A DNA stretch of 6,969 nt from Thermoplasmata archaeon (lineage in GTDB: Archaea > Thermoplasmatota > Thermoplasmata > Thermoplasmatales > Thermoplasmataceae), in NCBI GenBank assembly GCA_021804185.1, contig JAJZKL010000055.1, positions 1 through 6,969 on the forward strand, written 5' to 3'. The stretch's first letter is position 1. Every line of letters starts with the position of its first letter. This document shows positions 1 to 6,137 of the stretch, one piece after another. Under the pieces are notes generated by a model. It was not told the origin of the DNA. It worked only from the letters and a program-made list of their open reading frames with translations, and did no database searches. The translations under genes and the position numbers were made by a program.

Positions 1-105
1 TTCAAGGAGTCCCACTATGTATACATTGAGACCCGTAAGGAAGGATACAGGGAATCCGCCAGAATAGACGGAGATCTTTTGCAGTCTCTAAAGAAAGAGC
101 TCTGA
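1..105 (+). CDS. C-terminal end of an unrecognised protein (5' truncated by the window)
   Basis: The first frame is open from base 1 to a TGA at 103-105 and encodes 34 residues ending in SLKKEL. The other two forward frames contain stops within the same stretch. The visible part is charged and hydrophilic (alternating Lys/Arg and Asp/Glu, with an HYVYIETRKEGY stretch that could be a beta strand), with no membrane segment and no motif I recognise. It ends 44 bases before the acyl-CoA dehydrogenase start, and a T-rich tract follows, so it probably belongs to a separate, preceding transcription unit. Too little is visible to assign a family or function. Confidence 0.6.
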   Translation, partial: FKESHYVYIETRKEGYRESARIDGDLLQSLKKEL

Positions 106-119
106 ATACTTCCTCCCAA

Positions 120-128
120 TTTTTTTAT
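120..128 (+). promoter_or_regulatory. TATA-like box (and possible T-tract terminator of the preceding gene)
   Basis: Seven T's followed by AT sit in the 44-base gap. The element is centred about 26 bases before the ATG at 150, the spacing expected of an archaeal TATA box if transcription starts at or very near the start codon. No Shine-Dalgarno sequence precedes this ATG, which fits a leaderless mRNA. The same T-run could also end transcription of the upstream gene, since archaeal terminators are often simple T-tracts. The two roles cannot be separated from sequence alone. Confidence 0.45.
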
Positions 129-149
129 CCCTGTAGCAAATCACAAACA

Positions 150-1295
150 ATGGCAGGGATTAATCTTACTGAGGATGAGGAGACCGTCCTTAAGTACGTC
201 AAAAGTTTTGCCAATGACGAACTCAAACCGCTTGCAGCCCAGATAGATCGTGAGAAGAGGGTACCTGAAAATATAATAAAGAGGATGAGGGACCTTGGCC
301 TTTTTGCAGCTTGCATCCCTCGGGAATATGGGGGCGCAGGCCTTTCATTCAGTTTCCTCACACGCCTTATAGAAGAACTATCAATGGCATGCCCAAGCAC
401 TGCACTCGTCCTGGATGGCGCCCTCACCCTATTTGCTGATCCCGTTATGATGTTCGGGAGTGAGGACCTTAAAAAGAGATATCTGCCAAGGGTTGCTTCT
501 GGCGAGATCGGTGGCCTCGCGCTTACAGAAGCGGGTGCAGGAAGTGACGCAGCATCAATTAAAACTAAAGCTGAAAAGAAAGGGGATCACTATATTCTGA
601 ATGGGAGCAAGATATTCATATCCAATGGAAGGCTTGCGAAATTCTTCGTTGTTGATGCTGTAACTGATCCCTCTCTGGGGCACAAAGGAATCAGCACATT
701 TGTCGTTGATTCTGACTCCCCCGGATTTAAAATAAGCAGGGATATCGATAAGATGGGAATAAGGGGAAGCAGTACGGTAGAACTGGTCTTTGACAATGTC
801 TCAGTCCCGGAGCACAATCTTCTTGGTGAAAAAAATAAGGGTTTCAAAGTGGTAATGGAAACCCTGGATTCTGGCAGGATTGGTATTGCAGCCCAGGCCC
901 TTGGCATTGCTCAATGCGCACTGGATGAGGCCCTTGATTATATAAAGCAGAGAAAGCAATTCAACACAAAGATAGCAGATTTCCAGGGAATACAGTTCAT
1001 GATTGCAGATATGTCCACAAAGCTGGAAGCGGCAAGGCTCCTCACATACAGGGCTGCTGAAATGTGGGACAGGCATGAGGATTCTGTAAGGATTTCATCA
1101 ATGGCGAAACTTTACGCCTCTGACGTGGCCATGCAGATAACAACCGATGCCCTTCAGCTTTTTGGCGGGTATGGTTACACAACAGACATGAATGCTGAGA
1201 GGCATATGAGGGATGCAAAGATCACACAGATTTACGAGGGCACAAATCAGATTCAAAGGGTAATAATTGCCCGTGACATTCTGAGGGATCATTGA
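150..1295 (+). CDS. Acyl-CoA dehydrogenase family flavoprotein
   Basis: This 381-residue protein is full length for the FAD-dependent acyl-CoA dehydrogenase family, which introduces a trans-2,3 double bond into acyl-CoA thioesters in beta-oxidation or branched-chain amino acid breakdown and passes electrons to an electron-transfer flavoprotein. The N-terminal helical domain covers about residues 5-120. The first family signature ALTEAGAGSDAA is at 124-135, in the middle beta domain. The C-terminal helical domain holds the second signature, QLFGGYGY followed by NAERHMRDAKI. Glu363 in IYEGTNQIQR aligns with the catalytic base of medium-chain enzymes (MCAD Glu376), so it is probably active. Acyl-chain preference cannot be read from sequence. 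No signal peptide or membrane segment is visible, so it should be cytoplasmic. The ATG at 150 puts the N-terminus where family members begin; no Shine-Dalgarno precedes it and a TATA-like box lies about 26 bases upstream. Its stop overlaps the next gene's start by four bases. Confidence 0.95.
   Translation: MAGINLTEDEETVLKYVKSFANDELKPLAAQIDREKRVPENIIKRMRDLGLFAACIPREYGGAGLSFSFLTRLIEELSMACPSTALVLDGALTLFADPVMMFGSEDLKKRYLPRVASGEIGGLALTEAGAGSDAASIKTKAEKKGDHYILNGSKIFISNGRLAKFFVVDAVTDPSLGHKGISTFVVDSDSPGFKISRDIDKMGIRGSSTVELVFDNVSVPEHNLLGEKNKGFKVVMETLDSGRIGIAAQALGIAQCALDEALDYIKQRKQFNTKIADFQGIQFMIADMSTKLEAARLLTYRAAEMWDRHEDSVRISSMAKLYASDVAMQITTDALQLFGGYGYTTDMNAERHMRDAKITQIYEGTNQIQRVIIARDILRDH
1283..1290 (+). 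promoter_or_regulatory. Ribosome binding site supporting the TTG start at 1292
   Basis: GAGGGATC resembles the archaeal Shine-Dalgarno GAGGTGATC with one base missing. It lies within the end of the acyl-CoA dehydrogenase gene, with its GAGG core four bases before the TTG codon. It supports initiation at TTG 1292, where DUF72 homology also begins. Confidence 0.5.
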
Positions 1296-2092
1296 TTCAC
1301 ATAGGGTGTTCCGGCTGGTCCTACCCAGAGTGGGTTGGTCCATTTTACCCGAAGGGAACAAAAGACAAGCTGGGCTACTACACCTCTGTTTTCAACACTG
1401 TGGAACTGAATTCTTCATTCTATGGGGATATATCTCAAAAGCTACTTCGGAGCTGGATAAATAGGTTCTCGGGTACAGGTTTCCTGTTTTCGGTCAAGGC
1501 TCCAAGAACAATCACTCATGAATCGATCTCAAGAGGGACTGAAGAGGCACTATTTTTGATGGATAAATTTCTGGAGGACCTGATATGGCCTTTAAGGGAC
1601 TCCGGCATTTTGGGGATGACTCTCTTCCAGATTCCACCATTCTATGGTGAGAATGAGCTCAGAAACCTTGTCTCTGTGCTTCAGGATTCAGATACAGGCG
1701 AGATAAACCCAAGGATAGAGGTCCGGAACATTGGTCTGATGGGAAAAGAAAGCCTATCAGGCACTTCAGCCTCTCTAAATGCTGGATTTGTTATTCCAGA
1801 CAGCCCGGATTTCAGGATAGATACAAACATCATCGTGAAGAAAAATTGGGATTATGTGAGGTTGCATGGCAGAAATGCCTCAATGTGGGGAGGAAAAGGC
1901 CAGGGGATGGCCAGGTACGATTACCTGTATTCCCCGGATGAGCTAAGATCGATCTGGGAAACAATAAGAACCCATTCTGCCGATGATATATTCATCTATT
2001 TCAACAACCACCCGGGCGGGAAGGCCACCAGGAATGCGCTTCTTATGATGGATATGGCTGGGGTCAAAGCAGATAGAACAAAATTATTCTGA
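1292..2092 (+). CDS. DUF72 (YecE-like) family TIM-barrel protein
   Basis: The 266-residue product is slightly longer than the roughly 240-residue members typical of DUF72, a family of unknown biochemical function predicted to fold as a TIM barrel. Hallmarks appear in order: IGCSGWSYPEW at 4-14, ELNSSFYG at 38-45, FSVKAPRTITH at 66-76, LFQIPPFY at 111-118, YVRLHGR at 188-194, and YFNNHPGGKATRNALLM at 236-252. The segment EVRNIGLM at 143-150 is a weak version of the more usual E-F-R-H-x-S-W motif. No signal peptide or transmembrane helix is evident. The start is a TTG that overlaps the preceding stop as TTGA; the family motif begins four residues in and there is no suitable ATG, so this start is well supported. 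The overlap implies co-transcription and probable translational coupling with the acyl-CoA dehydrogenase. That says nothing firm about function. Confidence 0.9.
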   Translation: MIHIGCSGWSYPEWVGPFYPKGTKDKLGYYTSVFNTVELNSSFYGDISQKLLRSWINRFSGTGFLFSVKAPRTITHESISRGTEEALFLMDKFLEDLIWPLRDSGILGMTLFQIPPFYGENELRNLVSVLQDSDTGEINPRIEVRNIGLMGKESLSGTSASLNAGFVIPDSPDFRIDTNIIVKKNWDYVRLHGRNASMWGGKGQGMARYDYLYSPDELRSIWETIRTHSADDIFIYFNNHPGGKATRNALLMMDMAGVKADRTKLF

Positions 2093-2113
2093 TTGCAACG
2101 ATGAGGTACTGTT

Positions 2114-2120
2114 AAGGAGG
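2114..2120 (+). promoter_or_regulatory. Strong Shine-Dalgarno for gatD
   Basis: AAGGAGG is a near-perfect match to the complement of the 16S rRNA 3' end. Nine bases separate it from ATG 2130, and six from the in-frame TTG at 2127. It shows that gatD is translated from a leadered or polycistronic message. An A/T-rich AAATTATT at 2081-2088, within the end of the DUF72 gene, could be a TATA box for a private promoter with a leader of about 20 bases, but it is weak. Confidence 0.7.
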
Positions 2121-2129
2121 GTAGACTTG

Positions 2130-3362
2130 ATGTCATCAGACAGGTTAAGTGAACAAGGAGAAAAGATCAAATTCATTTACAAGGGAATAGAAATGTCCGG
2201 AATTGTAGTAAGCCACGATTCCAGGCAGTTTAATATCAAACTGAGCAGCGGCTATAACATTTCTGTCCCCAACGATTCCATCGAAATTACTGAAAGTGAA
2301 AGAATTCAGGTGAGCCATCAACATTCCTCCCCTTCTCATGATCAGGACGCAGAGGTTGAGATTATAGCCACCGGTGGTACAATAGCCAGCAGGGTCGACT
2401 ACATAACAGGGGCAGTCACTCCAGTTTTTGATCCCGGGATACTTGGAGAAAACATCCCAAACATAAACTCATTCCGTTACGATGTAAAGATTATGGACCC
2501 AATATTAAGTGAGAACATGACTCCAGAGATCTGGCAAAATATTGGAAACATGGTGAAGGAGTCACAGATGGTGGGACGGAGTACAATCATACTTCATGGA
2601 ACAGATACAATGGCTTATACAGCATCTGCCCTGGCATTCATGTTCAGATCACTTCACAGGCCTGTAATTCTGGTTGGTTCACAGAGGAGTTCTGACAGGC
2701 CAAGTACTGATGCATTCCTGAATCTAGAAGCTGCGCTTGAATTCAGCAGGATTAATATTGGTGAGGTTGGAATATGCATGCACAGTTCCATATCTGATAC
2801 TTCAGTATCTCTGTTGAGAGGGGTAAGGACGAGAAAGATGCACTCATCACGGAGGGATGCATTCAGGTCACCGGGCGTTCCCCCTATGGCATCATACGTC
2901 AATGGGTCGTCCAGTGTAAACCCAGACACCACTCCATGCTCAACAGATTCTCTGGATTTTAAGCCTTCCCTGGAAAAAAAAGTATCGCTTGTGTATTTCC
3001 ATCCAATGATGGAGCCGGAGGATTTCAGTGCATTGTCCGAAGGGAAGAAAATTGTGGTCATCGCCGGTACTGGTATGGGCCATGTCTCATCAAAGCTATT
3101 CGAACCTCTGAAAGAACTGTCAAAGGAAGGGACGAGATTCATGATGACCACACAGTGCCTTGGTGGGAGGGTAGATCTGGATGTATATTCCACCGGAAGA
3201 CGGCTTACTGAACTTGGTGTCATCCCCCTTGGAGACATGTTCCCGGAGACTGCACTTGTAAAGGCTATGCATGTTGCTGCCAATTACCCAGAGGAAAAAT
3301 TCAGGAAAACTATGATTTCAAATATGCGAGGAGAGATTCTTTCCAGGGAGGTGGAATTCTGA
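2130..3362 (+). CDS. gatD: Glutamyl-tRNA(Gln) amidotransferase subunit D (asparaginase-like ammonia-producing subunit)
   Basis: GatD hydrolyses an amide donor (Asn or Gln) and delivers ammonia to GatE, which uses it to convert Glu-tRNA(Gln) to Gln-tRNA(Gln); archaea use this route to make Gln-tRNA. The 410-residue protein has the expected order: a small N-terminal beta domain (about 11-55), a variable linker, an L-asparaginase-type N domain from about 76 and a C domain from about 285. Catalytic positions are intact: Thr84 in ATGGTIAS, Thr158 and Asp159 in HGTDTM, and Lys236 in GVRTRKMHSSRRDAF, with spacing close to the residues described in Methanothermobacter GatD (T101, T177, D178, K254). 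The family stretch VGSQRSSDRPSTDAF is at 182-196. The N-terminal domain and the gatE neighbour distinguish it from a free L-asparaginase. ATG 2130 is preferred to TTG 2127 on codon and spacing grounds; the difference is one residue. The stop overlaps the inferred gatE start by four bases. Confidence 0.96.
   Translation: MSSDRLSEQGEKIKFIYKGIEMSGIVVSHDSRQFNIKLSSGYNISVPNDSIEITESERIQVSHQHSSPSHDQDAEVEIIATGGTIASRVDYITGAVTPVFDPGILGENIPNINSFRYDVKIMDPILSENMTPEIWQNIGNMVKESQMVGRSTIILHGTDTMAYTASALAFMFRSLHRPVILVGSQRSSDRPSTDAFLNLEAALEFSRINIGEVGICMHSSISDTSVSLLRGVRTRKMHSSRRDAFRSPGVPPMASYVNGSSSVNPDTTPCSTDSLDFKPSLEKKVSLVYFHPMMEPEDFSALSEGKKIVVIAGTGMGHVSSKLFEPLKELSKEGTRFMMTTQCLGGRVDLDVYSTGRRLTELGVIPLGDMFPETALVKAMHVAANYPEEKFRKTMISNMRGEILSREVEF
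3346..3353 (+). promoter_or_regulatory. Shine-Dalgarno that decides the gatE start
   Basis: GGGAGGTG lies inside the last codons of gatD. Its GGAGG core (3347-3351) is seven bases before CTG 3359, an optimal distance, and four before ATT 3356. No ATG, GTG or TTG in the gatE frame lies nearby. A strong site here, far from the internal ATG at 3581, argues that ribosomes start gatE at a non-standard codon at the end of gatD. Confidence 0.7.
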
Positions 3363-5164
3363 GTCCTACCCCAATAAAGATAGGGCTGGAGGTACATCTT
3401 CAGCTGGACGGCAAGAAACTTTTCTGCAACTGCCCCACTGAGTCTGGGAAGGAGGAGAAGGGGAAATTCTTCAGGATACTTGGTACTACTAGCGGAGAGA
3501 CAGGTGAAACAGATCCTGCCGTATTATACGAAAGAAAGAGAGACAGATCATTCCAATATACAATTTCTGATAACTCCTGTATGGTGGACGCAGACGAGGA
3601 ACCACCAAAGGAGATAAACAGAAATGCGCTGAAAAAGGCCATTGCAACTTCGATCTACCTTAACTGCATAACAATGAAGAACGTGCAGTTCATGAGAAAG
3701 ATAGTTGTAGACGGCTCGAACACTTCAGGGTTTCAGAGAACAGCGATTATAGGGATTGGAGGAAAAATTGACACCAGAGAGGGGCCGGTTCGAATTTCAA
3801 CCATCTGCCTTGAGGAGGACTCCTGCAGAAAAATAGAGCAGGACGCCAATATTGTGGAATACAGCCTCGACAGGCTTGGGATTCCGCTTATGGAAATATC
3901 TACTGAACCAGATATAATATCCCCTCAACATGCCCGGGAGGTTGCAGAGAATATTGGCTCCCCGCTTATAGCTGCAGGCTGGCTCAGGAAAGGTGCTGAT
4001 TCCATAAGACAGGATGTCAATTTTTCTATGGGTTACGGAAGAGTGGAAATCAAAGGTGTACAGAAGCTCTCGGATATAGAACAGTGTCTGAAATATGAGA
4101 TGGAGAGGCAGCAGGGGCTTGGCAAAATATCTGCATTTATGAGAAAGACAGGAATTCCGGAGATAACGCTGATCGAATCGGGTGATATATTCTTTGAGAC
4201 TGCCTCAAATGTGTTGAAAAGATCCATGAAGGCAGGCAATTCCATATATATTTCACGCCTGAAAGGATGTGCTGGCATACTGAAGAACAAAGATTTGAGG
4301 CTAGGAAAGGAACTGTCAGATATCGTCAAAGCGTTTGGTGGAGGAGGCCTGATGCATTCAGACGAGCTACCTGCTTTCGGAATTGATGATGAAATCAGCA
4401 ATATAAGGGAAAAACTTGGATGCGCTGACAATGACGCCTTCCTGATAGTTACATTGAAACCAGAGAGTAAGAATTTAATTGAAAATGAACTGAATTCCAG
4501 GATCACCAAGGTCTACAATATGGACCTATCTGAGACACGTTATCTGAACGCAGACGGCTCAACCTCTTTTCTCAGGCCTCTTCCCGGAGGTGCGAGAATG
4601 TACCCGGAAACAGATGTCCCAATACTTGATATCGTTACTATGATGGAGGAGGCTGAGAGAATTAAGCCTGCACCTCTTGAAGAGGTTATATCAGAGACTT
4701 CATCCAGATACGGAATTTCGCAGCAGGATTCTGAAACTATAATCAGGAAAGGGTTGCTGAATGATTTTCTCTCGGTGAATGAGCTGATCGGGAATGGTTC
4801 TCTTTCAGCAAGGTTAATTCTTCATATAATCCCCGAATCCTCCAAGGCATCGGGAAGAGAAATTCAGGTAGGGGATGTGCTGCATCTTCTGCAAGTTTCT
4901 GCTATGGATGGCCTGGACAGAGATGGCCTGGAATATGCAATGAAATTGCATTTCATCGACAATTTTTCACCTGAAAAAGCATGGGATGGAGTGAAAAAGT
5001 CCTTCATTTCTGCCCGGGATCTTTCGTCGCTAATAGAGAGGGCCGCCAATAACCCGGAAATTACTGAGAAGAATCTCATTCCAAGGCTGAGGGCAATGAC
5101 AGAAAAAAAGTTCAATCCCGCAGTCGCAATGGAGATGTTCCGGAAATTAAGGAACCCCTATTGA
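3359..5164 (+). CDS. gatE: Glutamyl-tRNA(Gln) amidotransferase subunit E (GatB-type), inferred CTG start
   Basis: GatE binds Glu-tRNA(Gln), phosphorylates the glutamyl group with ATP and amidates it with ammonia from GatD. From CTG 3359 the protein is about 601 residues, close to the usual GatE length. Visible in order: IGLEVHLQL near residue 8, with the Glu and His expected to help bind metal in the GatB cradle; LFCNCPTE at 21-28; MRKIVVDGSNTSGFQR at 112-127; CLEED at 150-154; the GatB family signature SLDRLGIPLMEIST at 169-182; an AspRS-like (GAD) insertion at roughly 275-395 that separates GatE from bacterial GatB; FLRPLPGGARMYPETD at 404-419; and a C-terminal helical/YqeY-like tRNA-binding region from about 450. 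The first ATG (3581) would delete 74 residues including IGLEVHLQL and LFCNCPTE, so it is not the start. The frame from 3359 to 3581 has no stop, and a strong Shine-Dalgarno precedes CTG 3359, which overlaps the gatD stop as CTGA. ATT 3356 is the main alternative start. Gene identity is near certain; the exact start is less so. Confidence 0.93.
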   Translation: MSPTPIKIGLEVHLQLDGKKLFCNCPTESGKEEKGKFFRILGTTSGETGETDPAVLYERKRDRSFQYTISDNSCMVDADEEPPKEINRNALKKAIATSIYLNCITMKNVQFMRKIVVDGSNTSGFQRTAIIGIGGKIDTREGPVRISTICLEEDSCRKIEQDANIVEYSLDRLGIPLMEISTEPDIISPQHAREVAENIGSPLIAAGWLRKGADSIRQDVNFSMGYGRVEIKGVQKLSDIEQCLKYEMERQQGLGKISAFMRKTGIPEITLIESGDIFFETASNVLKRSMKAGNSIYISRLKGCAGILKNKDLRLGKELSDIVKAFGGGGLMHSDELPAFGIDDEISNIREKLGCADNDAFLIVTLKPESKNLIENELNSRITKVYNMDLSETRYLNADGSTSFLRPLPGGARMYPETDVPILDIVTMMEEAERIKPAPLEEVISETSSRYGISQQDSETIIRKGLLNDFLSVNELIGNGSLSARLILHIIPESSKASGREIQVGDVLHLLQVSAMDGLDRDGLEYAMKLHFIDNFSPEKAWDGVKKSFISARDLSSLIERAANNPEITEKNLIPRLRAMTEKKFNPAVAMEMFRKLRNPY

Positions 5165-5205
5165 TATATCTATACATGGCAAAATTTCAACATTATTCTA
5201 AAATT

Positions 5206-5213
5206 CTTAAATA
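5206..5213 (+). promoter_or_regulatory. TATA box of the nuo operon
   Basis: CTTAAATA lies in the 70-base AT-rich gap between gatE and nuoA and closely resembles archaeal TATA boxes. Its centre is about 26 bases before the nuoA ATG, so the predicted transcription start coincides with the start codon and the mRNA would be leaderless. A weak AGGA at 5227-5230 could act as a Shine-Dalgarno if transcription began further upstream. No hairpin or long T-tract that would clearly terminate gatE is visible in this gap. Confidence 0.65.
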
Positions 5214-5234
5214 GATTCGTGCGATTAGGATTCA

Positions 5235-5672
5235 ATGTTGGATGGCTACATCCCTTTGCTGATTGTCCTTGTGTTGATAATCGGAGGGTTAATTACAATC
5301 TACATGGTTCTGCCAACTGTTGGGGCTAACAGATTCAAGAAGAGCCAGAAGATTTCTTTAAAACCGGATGTAATTATAGAAAACGCCTCCAGGGAGATTG
5401 GTCCGCCTGTCAAGCATGGAGAATATCTTGACCCATACGAGAGCGGTGAGGTCTCTAAAGGTGACTTTCGTTCAGCAATTAATGTACAGTATTATGTAAT
5501 TATTCTCCTTTTCATACTTTTCGATGTGGATATGGTCCTTCTTTTTCCATGGGCCTTTGACTTTATGAAACTTGGACTTATCCCTTTCCTTGAAACACTG
5601 GCATTTCTTGCAATGCCTCTGTTTGTTGTAAGTTATGCATTCAAAGAAGGCTATATGAGGTGGCTGAAATGA
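5235..5672 (+). CDS. nuoA: NADH-quinone oxidoreductase-type (complex I) subunit A
   Basis: NuoA is a small membrane subunit next to the quinone channel of complex I. The 145-residue protein has three hydrophobic segments at about 5-28, 86-108 and 112-135, as expected. The family motif PYESG is at 67-71, in the loop after the first helix, and [12 protein letters not shown] at 96-107 opens the conserved second helix. Two things are unusual. The first loop (about 30-66) is longer than in typical 118-125-residue homologues, by some 20 or more residues rich in Lys and Asp/Glu. Also, the motif reads FDVD where most homologues have FD-hydrophobic-E. This is the first gene of the operon, starting with ATG behind a TATA box and probably leaderless. 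Its stop overlaps the nuoB start as ATGA. The electron donor of this complex cannot be inferred from this subunit. Confidence 0.93.
   Translation: MLDGYIPLLIVLVLIIGGLITIYMVLPTVGANRFKKSQKISLKPDVIIENASREIGPPVKHGEYLDPYESGEVSKGDFRSAINVQYYVIILLFILFDVDMVLLFPWAFDFMKLGLIPFLETLAFLAMPLFVVSYAFKEGYMRWLK
5657..5662 (+). promoter_or_regulatory. Shine-Dalgarno for nuoB
   Basis: GAGGTG within the final codons of nuoA pairs well with the 16S rRNA tail and is six bases before ATG 5669. The upstream in-frame GTG at 5660 lies inside this site, so it is very unlikely to be the start codon. Confidence 0.65.
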
Positions 5673-6133
5673 AAACCGGAGACGGTGGAGTTGTAACAAC
5701 AACCCTGGAGCAGGCTATGGAGTGGGGAAGGAGCAATTCTCTATGGCCATTGACTTTTGGCCTCGCATGCTGTGCCATCGAAATGATGGCAATACAGGCT
5801 GCGGACATGGATATTGCACGTTTTGGCAGCGAGGTATTCAGAAATTCCCCAAGGCAGTCTGATCTGATGATTGTAGCGGGGACTGTCACAAAAAAGATGG
5901 CTCCAAGGGTCAGGAGACTTTACGAAGAGATGCCATACCCCAAATATGTAATAGCAATGGGGGTCTGTGTAATTCAGGGAGGGCCATACAATCAGGGCTA
6001 TTCAGTTGTTCTCGGGGTGGACAAGGTTGTGCCTGTTGATGTTTATGTCCCGGGATGCCCTCCGACTCCGGAAGCCCTTACGCATGGAATTATGCTTCTT
6101 CAGAAAAAAATAAGAAATGAGACAGACAGGTGA
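5669..6133 (+). CDS. nuoB: Complex I subunit B (N2 iron-sulfur cluster protein)
   Basis: NuoB carries cluster N2, the last 4Fe-4S centre before quinone, and sits between the peripheral arm and the membrane. The 154-residue product keeps the four expected cysteine ligands: adjacent Cys34-Cys35 in [11 protein letters not shown], Cys100 in [11 protein letters not shown] and Cys130 in [11 protein letters not shown]. The context around Cys100 is slightly unusual, with Val on both sides where small or polar residues are common. [20 protein letters not shown] at 60-79 matches the conserved core. No membrane helix is present, as expected of a peripheral subunit. The ATG at 5669 overlaps the nuoA stop (ATGA) and has a Shine-Dalgarno six bases upstream; a GTG three codons earlier is rejected because it falls in that site. 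Co-transcribed with nuoA, nuoC and nuoD. Confidence 0.96.
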   Translation: MKTGDGGVVTTTLEQAMEWGRSNSLWPLTFGLACCAIEMMAIQAADMDIARFGSEVFRNSPRQSDLMIVAGTVTKKMAPRVRRLYEEMPYPKYVIAMGVCVIQGGPYNQGYSVVLGVDKVVPVDVYVPGCPPTPEALTHGIMLLQKKIRNETDR

Positions 6134-6134
6134 T
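6128..6134 (+). promoter_or_regulatory. Shine-Dalgarno for nuoC
   Basis: AGGTGAT, which includes the nuoB stop codon, closely matches the complement of the 16S rRNA tail and stands three bases from ATG 6138 (seven from its GG core). It favours 6138 over the in-frame ATG at 6117, which has no purine-rich site at suitable distance. Confidence 0.6.
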
Positions 6135-6137
6135 TGC

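Noticed and set aside
590..1361. Minus-strand open frames of about 87-105 residues across the acyl-CoA dehydrogenase
   Set aside because: All are antisense to a gene with intact signatures and show no recognisable domain or ribosome binding site.
2081..2088. AAATTATT as a separate gatD promoter
   Set aside because: It is a weak match inside the DUF72 coding end; read-through from the upstream genes is equally plausible, so it is not listed as a feature.
2654..3283. 209-residue open frame on the minus strand
   Set aside because: It lies wholly within gatD, whose family motifs and catalytic residues are clear; no family features are seen in the reverse translation.
3340..3365. Programmed frameshift producing a GatD-GatE fusion
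   Set aside because: gatE is in the -1 frame relative to gatD, but there is no slippery heptamer at the junction, and a strong Shine-Dalgarno better explains separate initiation.
4033..4509. 158-residue open frame on the minus strand
   Set aside because: It is antisense to the gatE GAD-like region and has a low-complexity Ser/Phe/Leu-rich translation typical of a shadow frame.
3581..5164. gatE starting at ATG 3581 (527 residues)
   Set aside because: It removes 74 conserved residues, including IGLEVHLQL and LFCNCPTE; no ribosome binding site suits it, and the frame is open upstream to the gatD stop.
5165..5234. Terminator hairpin or small RNA between gatE and nuoA
   Set aside because: The gap is AT-rich, with no convincing inverted repeat or long T-tract; the TATA box accounts for the clear signal.
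5660..5671. GTG 5660 as the nuoB start
   Set aside because: The GTG is part of the GAGGTG Shine-Dalgarno that serves ATG 5669.
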